From positions 21,281 to 85,280 of the forward strand of contig CAYJFB010000008.1 in NCBI GenBank assembly GCA_964369685.1: a stretch of 64,000 nt of DNA. Direction: 5' to 3'. Made by a program: the position numbers and the translations under genes. Under the pieces are notes generated by a model. The model saw only the letters and a program-made list of their open reading frames with translations, was not told the origin of the DNA and did not search any database. Below are positions 25,200 through 33,383 of the stretch, one piece after another. The DNA comes from Avidesulfovibrio sp964369685. GTDB taxonomy: Bacteria > Desulfobacterota > Desulfovibrionia > Desulfovibrionales > Desulfovibrionaceae. How positions within the stretch are numbered: position 1 is the stretch's first letter; each line of letters begins with the position of its first letter.

Positions 25200-26606
25200 A
25201 TGACAAATCAAGCTACCATCCAACAAATTCATGACGCAACCATGCAAGTCCTCAATAAGACAGGTATTGCTTTTTTGAATGACACGATCATCGAAAAAGC
25301 CAAAGCCTATGGTTTGCGGACGGATGGCTATCGGGTGTTCTTCACTGAAGAAGAACTCATGACGTTGATTGGTAAAGCTCCCGATGTTTTTAAACTCAGT
25401 GCCCGTAACCCCAAGTATGATATGACTGTCGGCGGCGACCATATCAATTTTGTGTCTGCAACGTGTGGTTTTCCTTATGTCTGCACACCTGAAGGCGAAC
25501 GTCCGGCAGTATATGATGACTTTATTACCTTCTTAAAATTGAATCAACAGTCTCCATATTATAATGTCAACGGTGGCGTTATGGTTACGCCAAACGACTC
25601 AAAAGACGTTGAAATCTATCCCACCATGTTGCTTTCAACCGTATTATATTCCGATAAAGTCATTTTTGGCGGTATCGGCGGCGAATACGAAGCTCTACAT
25701 ACCATGAATATGTTAAAAATTCTTTTTGGTGAAAAAGAACTCCAAGAAGCTTCACGCGCCATAACCATCATCAGCAGTGCCTCTCCCTTACAATTTGACG
25801 GGAAAATGCTTGAAACCATGATCCATTATGTGGAAAACGGACAAGCCATTATTGTTGCTCCCGCTGTTATGGCAGGCACGAGCGGCCCTGTGACCATGGC
25901 AGGTACCATTGTTGTCTCCAATGCCGAAAGCCTCGCAGGTATCGCCATTTCACAAATTTTGAAACCCGGTACACCGGCAATCTACGGTTCCGCAACAGCA
26001 CTTTCTGATTTACGCAATGGCAGCTTCTGCATCGGGTCGGCAGAATCTGCTCTGGCAATCAAATATTGTACAAAACTTGCCAAATTCTACAAACTGCCTT
26101 GCCGTGGCGGCGGTACCCTGACCGACTCCAGAATCAATAATATCCAAGCCGGCTATGAAGGCATGATGTGCCTGATGGCTGCTGCCAGCAACCGTATGAA
26201 CTTTATGTTGCACAGTGCAGGCGCACTTGGCAGTTATCGTTCCATGTCTTTTGAAAAATATATTGTGGACCTTGAAATTACAGGTATGGTTAAAACCTAT
26301 GCCGACGATATTTTGGTTAATGAGGAAACCTTGGCTGTTGACGTGATTAATGAAGTCGGCCCCGCAGGCGAATTTTTAACCCATGAGCACACCCTCATGA
26401 ATTTCCGTGACAGTGTGTTTATCACTGATTTGGCAGTGCGCGGAACCGCAACCGCCGAAGAATCCGATGCTGTTTACAATGCCAATATAACTACAAAAAT
26501 GCAAAATATGCTCGACAGTTATGTCAAACCAGATTTAGATCAACAGATTGTTAAACAATTGGCCGCCTATCTTGAAAAAATTGGCCATGAAGTTCGTCTT
26601 GTATAA
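25200..26606 (+). CDS. MttB-superfamily methyltransferase, non-pyrrolysine type
   Basis: A 468-residue member of the trimethylamine methyltransferase (MttB) family. The frame has no in-frame UAG, so it belongs to the non-pyrrolysine branch that includes glycine-betaine methyltransferase MtgB, the proline-betaine enzyme MtpB and the carnitine enzyme MtcB. It has the family's C-terminal half (GYEGMMCLMAAASNRMNFMLHSAGALGSY). These enzymes move a methyl group from a quaternary amine to a corrinoid protein. The start has GAAGGAG 7 bases upstream. No corrinoid protein, corrinoid-to-THF methyltransferase or reductive activator is in the window. The substrate is inferred to be a betaine because of the BCCT transporter next door. 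Confidence 0.88.
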   Translation: MTNQATIQQIHDATMQVLNKTGIAFLNDTIIEKAKAYGLRTDGYRVFFTEEELMTLIGKAPDVFKLSARNPKYDMTVGGDHINFVSATCGFPYVCTPEGERPAVYDDFITFLKLNQQSPYYNVNGGVMVTPNDSKDVEIYPTMLLSTVLYSDKVIFGGIGGEYEALHTMNMLKILFGEKELQEASRAITIISSASPLQFDGKMLETMIHYVENGQAIIVAPAVMAGTSGPVTMAGTIVVSNAESLAGIAISQILKPGTPAIYGSATALSDLRNGSFCIGSAESALAIKYCTKLAKFYKLPCRGGGTLTDSRINNIQAGYEGMMCLMAAASNRMNFMLHSAGALGSYRSMSFEKYIVDLEITGMVKTYADDILVNEETLAVDVINEVGPAGEFLTHEHTLMNFRDSVFITDLAVRGTATAEESDAVYNANITTKMQNMLDSYVKPDLDQQIVKQLAAYLEKIGHEVRLV

Positions 26607-26622
26607 AGATTGCTGTTAACAC

Positions 26623-26647
26623 GTATAGCCTCCTTGTGAGGCTATAC
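26623..26647. other. Perfect 10-bp hairpin between MttB-like and BCCT genes
   Basis: GTATAGCCTC at 26623-26632 pairs exactly with GAGGCTATAC at 26638-26647 around a 5-base loop. No T-tract follows on either strand. It may set different mRNA levels for the methyltransferase and transporter by stabilising or processing the transcript. Confidence 0.6.
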
Positions 26648-26737
26648 AGACTATGGGATATACGAGAGAGTTTATCACAAAGATACACATCGCTCGGTTG
26701 GTTATGAACATCAAAATACTTTTTAAGGGAGTAACTT

Positions 26738-28273
26738 GTGGAAAAAAAAAGTAAAATACTTCTTGAACCATTGGCCTTCTATCCTGCAGTAACCTTACTT
26801 GCACTTTTTATTGGGTATGGCCTTATTTCACCGAGCGGTTTAGGCAACACTCTTGAGTTTTTGTTGGTGGGTATTTCTGAAAATTTTGGTTCCTTGTTTA
26901 TGTTGGCAACCTTGGCTACCTTCTTTTTCTTACTTGTAATCATGTGTTCCAAATTTGGTGACATTCGTATCGGCGGCAAAGACGCAAAACCTGATTTTAG
27001 CTATTGGACATGGTTCAGTATTTGTCTATGTTCCAGTATCGGTGCGGGAATTTTGTTTTGGGGGCTTGGCGAACCTTTGTATCACTATGCAACGCCTCCG
27101 CAAGCCTCGGGCTTAGAACCGTTCACTCGTGAATCAGCCATTTGGGGTATTTCACAAACGGCCTATCACTGGACGATCATGCAATATGCACCGTACACTT
27201 TGGGCGGTTTGTCCATTGCTGTTTCTGCCTATAATTCCGATCGTTTCAGCATTGCCAACACCCTTGAAGGACTTTTGGGCGCTGCTCGTGCACATGGTCC
27301 TATCGGTCAGCTTGCCAACGGTATTTCCATGTTTTGTTTGTGCGGCTCGTTGGGTTGTGTATCTGCGTTGGTTATTTTACAAGTCGGCGCGGGCTTCAAT
27401 GTTATTTTTGGCGTGCCTGAAAACTCTGTTACATGGTTTATCATTATTGCCTGTTTGATGGGTGGTTTTATCACTTCTTGTGTGCTCGGCTTGAAACGTG
27501 GCATGAAAATTCTGAGTGACTATAACGCCAAGTTGTATCTCATTTTGCTTGGCTATATTTTTATTGTCGGCCCGACGGCCTTCATTGCCGATATGGTTAC
27601 AACAGTCTTTGGTGATTATTTGACAACCTTCTGGACACGCGCCACCATCACCAACGCCATGACCACCGACCAATGGCCCATGAACTGGACTGTTATGTAC
27701 TGGGCATCATACTTTGTTGCCGCACCGTTTATTGGTATGTTCTTTGCTCGTTTGGCAAAAGGACGCACCTTGCGGCAGTTTATTTTGGTTTCCATGGTTG
27801 CTCCGTCTATCTTTGCCTTTTTGTGGACAACCACATTCGGTAGCCTTTCCATGTATCTGCAATCAAATAATATCGTTGACATTTGGGCAAATATTGATTC
27901 GCTTGGTATGCAACATACCGTCTTCAACTTGTTGAAAACATTGCCCCTCGGAACCATCGTTGCCTTCTTCTTCTTGGCAGCACTTATTGCTTCATACATC
28001 ACGTATGCTGACCCCATTTCTTCGGTACTTGCCAGCATGAGTAGCCGTTATATGAACATTGAACAAGAGCCCCCGGTTCCCTTAAAAATACTCTGGGGAC
28101 TCGGTCTTGGAACCATGGGATATATCTTGGTTGCCAGCGGTGGCCTGACAAGCGTACGCGGACTCTTTACCGTTGTGGGCTTCCCCGTACTGTTCATTAT
28201 GTTCTTTACAACCTACTCAACATGTATTGTCCTGCGTAAGCAATACAAAGAACAATTCCCAACAGCTGACTAA
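26738..28273 (+). CDS. BCCT-family (betaine/choline/carnitine) transporter
   Basis: A 511-residue inner-membrane protein with about 12 hydrophobic helices, starting from GTG at 26738 with GGGAG upstream. Family signatures are SIGAGILFWGLGEPLYH at 100-116 and GMFFARLAKGRTLRQF near 333-348. In the TM4 region the sequence is HW145-TIMQ-Y150-AP-Y153, and in TM8 YW322-A-S324-Y325-FV-A328. BetP has Trp at the places of Y150, S324, Y325 and A328, so the aromatic substrate cage is altered. It likely imports the substrate of the MttB-like enzyme. There are no long terminal extensions of the osmosensing type. Confidence 0.92.
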   Translation: MEKKSKILLEPLAFYPAVTLLALFIGYGLISPSGLGNTLEFLLVGISENFGSLFMLATLATFFFLLVIMCSKFGDIRIGGKDAKPDFSYWTWFSICLCSSIGAGILFWGLGEPLYHYATPPQASGLEPFTRESAIWGISQTAYHWTIMQYAPYTLGGLSIAVSAYNSDRFSIANTLEGLLGAARAHGPIGQLANGISMFCLCGSLGCVSALVILQVGAGFNVIFGVPENSVTWFIIIACLMGGFITSCVLGLKRGMKILSDYNAKLYLILLGYIFIVGPTAFIADMVTTVFGDYLTTFWTRATITNAMTTDQWPMNWTVMYWASYFVAAPFIGMFFARLAKGRTLRQFILVSMVAPSIFAFLWTTTFGSLSMYLQSNNIVDIWANIDSLGMQHTVFNLLKTLPLGTIVAFFFLAALIASYITYADPISSVLASMSSRYMNIEQEPPVPLKILWGLGLGTMGYILVASGGLTSVRGLFTVVGFPVLFIMFFTTYSTCIVLRKQYKEQFPTAD

Positions 28274-28362
28274 CAATTTTTTGTTGTAACTTTTTTTAAA
28301 CAAGCTTGATTTTAATGCTTGTCACTTTACTTAGAATGACAAGACATGCAAAGCCGTTTGAA

Positions 28363-28404
28363 CTGCGGCGTATGAACAAAGCACAGCCTTTGAATACGCC
28401 GCAG
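28363..28404. other. Long hairpin between convergent BCCT and sbcC genes
   Basis: CTGCGGCGTAT at 28363-28373 pairs exactly with ATACGCCGCAG at 28394-28404, with an inner CAAAG/CTTTG stem. It is strong enough to stop or protect transcripts, but has no T-tract in either direction. A second, weaker inverted repeat (TTGTCA/TGACAA) lies just left of it. Confidence 0.6.
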
Positions 28405-28495
28405 GATCAGATGTACGACTTCATAAAGGATTGAGGAAAGCTTCGCCCCGTAAGATTCTCCCCCTCAAAAACAGAAAAGCCAATCTAAAAACACG

Positions 28496-31400
28496 CTAAT
28501 GTTGTATGCAACCGGGGCCACGTAAACGGCTACGGCCACCTTCAAGAGGTTCTACACTGATTTGTGTCGAAATACGACTTTTTAAACCTTGAACATGAGA
28601 AATCACACCAATCATTTTGCCTTCATGCCGTAAATCTGACAGCGTATGCAAAGCCGTTTCTAAACTGTCCTCATCAAGCGTTCCAAACCCTTCATCAAGA
28701 AACAACGAATCCACACGCACCGTACGACTCGACATCCTCGACAATCCCAAAGCTAAAGCCAAACTGACTAAAAAACTTTCACCGCCTGAAAGATTTTTAG
28801 TGCTTCTGGCAACCCCTCCCTGATACGCATCAACAACATTCAAACTGAGCGGTTCATTCAATTCACGCTGTAAGACATAACGATCTGTCATACCATGCAA
28901 AGCTCTATTGGCATGCGCAACAACACACTCAAACGTCAACCCTTGCGCAAACGCACAAAATTTTTGTCCATTCGCAGACCCAATCAATTCACAAAGATTA
29001 GCCCAACGTTGTGCTTCTTGCTGTAAGGCATCAAGTGCTGCCAGATGCTGTTGGTGTTGTTGTCGGTGTTGTTCATCTAAAAACAACTTTTGTCGCAGCA
29101 CACCAAGCTCTTGTAACAATTCAGTACGTTCAGACTCCAAAATAGCTTGTTTATTCGCAATATCTGTACCCAAATCATCTGTCTGGGGTTTTCTTTGTTG
29201 TAGCTTTTCTCTTTGTTCTGAATATTCTTGCTTATTGGCAAGAATGACGACCCGTTCTTGATCCAATTGCTGAGTGTGAAGTTGTAACGCTGTAAACCGT
29301 TCTTGCGTCATGCGAGCGTTCAAAAATGCTTGCTCATCAACAAAATGCACATCATAAAAAGCCTGTAAACAAGATTTTTCACGAGATTGAAGTAATACGG
29401 CACGTTGTGCGTATTCTTGTTCCAGTTCATGTAAACGCTTTTGTAGATTATTGTTCTGTTGTATGGTTTGCACATAATGAGTATGAGCTGCGCTATATTT
29501 ATTTTCTTGTTCTGACAAACGCGTTTTAAAAAAAAGTTTACAACTATCTATACTTTGAAAAAGTGTACCGATAAGAGCAGTAAGTGTATGACACAAGATT
29601 TTTCTTGTGTCATGCAGTGCTGTCAATTCTGAATGTATTTGTTTTAATTCTGCAGAACAACGTATTATTTCGCTTTGAACAGCCATACAACGCGCCGCAT
29701 GTTCATCTGTTTGCGCTTTGCATTCCAATATTTTTTTTTCTTGTAAAATATATTCTTGTTTTGTTTCTTGCCAAAGACGCTTGCGTTCTTCCAAGCCATG
29801 CAAACACCCTTTAGCCACAGATGGTGTCAACGTCTGCAATGAAAGAGAAACAAAAGGCGCACTTAAAGCAACCAAATGTTCACACACGACCAGTTCCCGT
29901 TTTTCCAGTGCGTTCAATTCATCTCGTAAACGCAACGATTCTTTATTTTCGTGGCGCAGTTCTTGTTTATTGCGTTCTATCAAAAGCAAAATATTTGCTT
30001 CGGTTGCGCGTTCGGTATTGAGTGTTGTACGTTGTGCGTTCACACGTTGAACAAGCTCTTCCAACCGGATAAGGTGCTTTTGTACAAGATTAAAGCGTTC
30101 TTGTTCTGCCACGCAAAAAGATTCTACAGATTGAAGTGCTGTTTCGTGTTCTTTCAACGCAAGAGGTTGTGCCAGTTGTCGAATTTCTTCTTTTTGACGA
30201 ACAATATCGTTGACAAGCTGTTGTCGTGTTTCTTCATGCAGACGCTGTTCATGTTGCAAAGCGGCTTCAGTTTTTTTTAATTCATGGCATTCTGCCAGTA
30301 TACGACGCGTTTTTTCTTGTGCATCGAGCCATTGCCGACGAGCGTGTTCAAGTTGTGGCAAAGGCTTATGAATTATAAAAGGGTGTTCTACAGAACCGCA
30401 TAAAGGACAAGGAAGACCGTCTTGCAAAAGGTGACGTTGTGCTTCCAACCCGGCTATACGTTCATGCAGAGCCACATGTTCCGCACACAACATTTCTTCC
30501 TTGGCAACGTATTCATGTCGTTCTTGCGCACGGGAAAGCGTTTCATTAACTAGAGTTATTTGCTCTTGATTCTTGTGTATTTTCTGTAAACAGGTTGTGT
30601 GTTGAACAACAACACGTTCATGCGATCGCAACATATCCAAAAGACGCAATGCGGCATTGACTGTATTGCGTTGTTGCTCGACTTGTTCCCGCCATGACCG
30701 AAGCTCCCTTTCCTGCAACACGCTATTCAACTGTTTTTCTGTTTCGACAACACGCTGTGTAACATCGATAATGTGTTTTTTTACGACTTTCGCTTCAAGC
30801 AATACAGTTCGCAAATCTTTTGCTGTGGCATCACGTTGATTTTGCAAAAGGGTGTCTTCTTTTGTCAGTCGTTGACGATCATCATGCAACACACACAAGG
30901 CATCTACCCGACTCTGAATCAACGGCAAAGCGTCATCTAAAAGCGCGTCAACGGCACGATCATGTAGAGCTTGAGATAAGCCATTCAGTTTGAATTCTGT
31001 TTCTTTTACCGTCTTTTCATGGCGTTGCTGTTGTTCAATGAGTTCTTTTTGTCGACGTTGCGTCACGATGAGAAGATTATTGAGTGTTTGGGCTTGTGTT
31101 TCTTTTTCTGTCAGACGCACATCCAGTTCTTGAATTTGTTGGATATATGGTTCGGCATTTTCTTGACAAGACTTTTCTTTTTCGAGTGCTGACAACGCGT
31201 CTTTTTCTGCTGCTTCGGCAACGCAACACGCATGTTCTGCAATGGGTAACGCGTTCTTTTCTTCAATAAGCTGTTTCGTTGTGTTGGCTTGTGCCTCTCT
31301 TAATGCTAAAACCGTTGAATACACGCCTTCTACCAAAAGTGCACGACTTGCTTGTTCCAAGGCATGACGATCTGTTGCGAAACGTTGATTTCTTTCTTCC

Positions 31401-32206
31401 CATTCATGTAAACGCGTTCTGTTTTCTTGCTCCAATGTTTGCAAACGCATTTCTTCATGGAGCCAAGCCGCTTGTGTACGCAGTTTTTGCAGTGCTTCTG
31501 CAAACGCGGTATCGCGTATCAATATTTGCTCAAGTTTTTCATGTGTTGCAACACGTTCTTCTTCGGACAAAAGTTGTACAATGTTGAGTTCTTTACGACA
31601 ATCATCCAAGCTTTTTTGTGCAGCAACAGCTCGAATATATGCGTGTTTTGAAATCTCGCTATACAGTTCTGTTCCCGTGATTTGTTCTAACAGCGCCGAA
31701 CGCTCGGCCGTATTCGCATGCAAAAATGCGGCAAATCCGCCTTGCGCAAGTAATATCGCACGCGTAAAACGGTCAAAGGTCATGCCTGTAAGCGTTTCAA
31801 CCTGTGTGCTTGTCGCGCGCAACCCTTTCCCGAGAAGAGTACCTTCTTCCATATCGGAGAGTTCATGTTGAGGCGCTTGCAAGTTTCCATGAGCGCGATT
31901 CCCTGCCCGCCGTTGGCTCCAACGACAACGAAACGCGCCTTTTGTTGTTTCAAAATCCACTTCTGCCCAACATTCACTTGTGTGGCGAGACATGATTTCA
32001 TTTACAGTCTGAGAAATATGCCTAAGGCGTGGTGTTCGGCCATACAAAGCCAAACAGACCGCATCAAGAACGGTACTCTTCCCCGCGCCTGTCGGCCCTG
32101 TAATGACAAAAAGTCCCTCAGAAATATACGCAGGATCAGTGAGATCTATACTCCATTCACCGACAAGAGCATTCAAATTTTTAAAACGCAAGTGAGTTAT
32201 TCGCAC
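28496..32206 (-). CDS. sbcC: Exonuclease subunit SbcC (Rad50-like SMC ATPase)
   Basis: A 1236-residue protein. The N-terminal ATPase half has Walker A GPTGAGKS at 37-44 and a Q-loop region LAQGGFAAFL. Two very long coiled coils are joined by a zinc hook, CPLCGSVEHP, near residue 600. The C-terminal half carries the signature LSGGESFLVSLALALGLS and Walker B DSLFLDEGFGTLD. With SbcD it opens hairpins and DNA ends. sbcD is not adjacent: the gene immediately upstream is thiL, which overlaps the sbcC start by 10 bp. SbcD must be encoded elsewhere. Confidence 0.95.
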   Translation of the reverse strand: MRITHLRFKNLNALVGEWSIDLTDPAYISEGLFVITGPTGAGKSTVLDAVCLALYGRTPRLRHISQTVNEIMSRHTSECWAEVDFETTKGAFRCRWSQRRAGNRAHGNLQAPQHELSDMEEGTLLGKGLRATSTQVETLTGMTFDRFTRAILLAQGGFAAFLHANTAERSALLEQITGTELYSEISKHAYIRAVAAQKSLDDCRKELNIVQLLSEEERVATHEKLEQILIRDTAFAEALQKLRTQAAWLHEEMRLQTLEQENRTRLHEWEERNQRFATDRHALEQASRALLVEGVYSTVLALREAQANTTKQLIEEKNALPIAEHACCVAEAAEKDALSALEKEKSCQENAEPYIQQIQELDVRLTEKETQAQTLNNLLIVTQRRQKELIEQQQRHEKTVKETEFKLNGLSQALHDRAVDALLDDALPLIQSRVDALCVLHDDRQRLTKEDTLLQNQRDATAKDLRTVLLEAKVVKKHIIDVTQRVVETEKQLNSVLQERELRSWREQVEQQRNTVNAALRLLDMLRSHERVVVQHTTCLQKIHKNQEQITLVNETLSRAQERHEYVAKEEMLCAEHVALHERIAGLEAQRHLLQDGLPCPLCGSVEHPFIIHKPLPQLEHARRQWLDAQEKTRRILAECHELKKTEAALQHEQRLHEETRQQLVNDIVRQKEEIRQLAQPLALKEHETALQSVESFCVAEQERFNLVQKHLIRLEELVQRVNAQRTTLNTERATEANILLLIERNKQELRHENKESLRLRDELNALEKRELVVCEHLVALSAPFVSLSLQTLTPSVAKGCLHGLEERKRLWQETKQEYILQEKKILECKAQTDEHAARCMAVQSEIIRCSAELKQIHSELTALHDTRKILCHTLTALIGTLFQSIDSCKLFFKTRLSEQENKYSAAHTHYVQTIQQNNNLQKRLHELEQEYAQRAVLLQSREKSCLQAFYDVHFVDEQAFLNARMTQERFTALQLHTQQLDQERVVILANKQEYSEQREKLQQRKPQTDDLGTDIANKQAILESERTELLQELGVLRQKLFLDEQHRQQHQQHLAALDALQQEAQRWANLCELIGSANGQKFCAFAQGLTFECVVAHANRALHGMTDRYVLQRELNEPLSLNVVDAYQGGVARSTKNLSGGESFLVSLALALGLSRMSSRTVRVDSLFLDEGFGTLDEDSLETALHTLSDLRHEGKMIGVISHVQGLKSRISTQISVEPLEGGRSRLRGPGCIQH

Positions 32207-33174
32207 ACGTTGCCTGCCATTGCAAAGTGATCAAAACCACCACTCAAAGGCATACCATGCAAACGCAATCCCGGTGTCTGAGTGACAATCCCCAACTCTT
32301 GAATATTTGACAAATGTCTCTGTAAAATGGGCCAAAAAGACGGTTCACACGTACCTAAAAGGGCATAGTCTTCTCCGCCCACAAACACCTCATAAACAGG
32401 ATCAAGAGCCTCATTCACAGCCCAACGCCGACATTCTTGTGGGATTTCAGGCACCGATAAATCCGCACCATACGTGCCGATAAGACGCGGAATATCACGC
32501 AACAACCCGTCAGAAACATCCATCAAGCCAACTCGAGCATTATATGTCTCTTGCAAAGTTTTCAGCTCAAGCCCTGCTTCTATAAGCGGTAACGGACACA
32601 AATGGGCTGCGCACGCTTCAGGAAACAAAGTGAGTGCGTCTTTACGTCCCAACGTTTCCAATGCCGCAAATCCTGTTCGTGAAAGCCCCACCTCTCCCAA
32701 CAAAAAAAGTCGATCATCGACGCTGCAAGACCTACGCTGTAAAAGTCCTTTTTCTGCATCACCAAAAACAGTAATACACAAATGCAATTTTTCGGATTTG
32801 GAAAGATCACCGCCTGTCAGCGGAATATCTACAGCTTGAGCAAGACTTGCCATGCCTGTAAAAAGTCCGTTGACTAAGGTTTCGTCAGCATCATTGGGCA
32901 ATCCCAACCCCAATGAAAAACCAATAGGAGAAGCACCGCACGCCGCAAGATCACTGAGATTGACTGCCAAAGCCTTCCAACCGACTTCTTCAATGGTAAA
33001 AGTCGAACGTCGAAAATGAACGTCTTCCATAAAAAGATCCGTGCTGACACAGACAGCACTCGGTGTTGCTACAACACAACAATCATCACCGCGCCCGACT
33101 CGCAACCGAGCGGCAGAAGACGGAAAATGGCGATCAATAATCGCCAAAACATGCTCTTCAGACCTCAGTGACAT
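32197..33174 (-). CDS. thiL: Thiamine-monophosphate kinase
   Basis: A 325-residue enzyme of the PurM/ThiL fold that makes thiamine diphosphate from thiamine monophosphate. Motifs: VGRGDDCCVV near 26-35 (usual GDDAAVV), STDLFMEDVHFR, AVNLSDLAACGA, TGGDLSKSEKL and MDVSDGLLRDI. Start 33174 is chosen because GGGGG lies just upstream and earlier Met codons add unlike sequence. No other thiamine gene is nearby. It overlaps sbcC by 10 bp. Confidence 0.94.
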   Translation of the reverse strand: MSLRSEEHVLAIIDRHFPSSAARLRVGRGDDCCVVATPSAVCVSTDLFMEDVHFRRSTFTIEEVGWKALAVNLSDLAACGASPIGFSLGLGLPNDADETLVNGLFTGMASLAQAVDIPLTGGDLSKSEKLHLCITVFGDAEKGLLQRRSCSVDDRLFLLGEVGLSRTGFAALETLGRKDALTLFPEACAAHLCPLPLIEAGLELKTLQETYNARVGLMDVSDGLLRDIPRLIGTYGADLSVPEIPQECRRWAVNEALDPVYEVFVGGEDYALLGTCEPSFWPILQRHLSNIQELGIVTQTPGLRLHGMPLSGGFDHFAMAGNVCE

Positions 33175-33383
33175 ACATCCCCCATGATAGTTCATTTTCC
33201 TTATGAATACAAAAATTCTCAGCGCACCTTGAACTGTAGAACACGCAAAAACACGATCATGCATGATCAAGTAGAAACAATGTTTTTTCACGTTTTGCGT
33301 GCTCTGCAGGATCCAAATATTCTGGGGAAGTTTCGCCTCGTAGGCATTATCTCCCCAGAAAAAATCACAATCTACATGGTCGT

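Noticed and set aside
25200..26606. Pyrrolysine-containing trimethylamine methyltransferase
   Set aside because: The reading frame is continuous without an in-frame UAG and has the length of the non-pyrrolysine branch.
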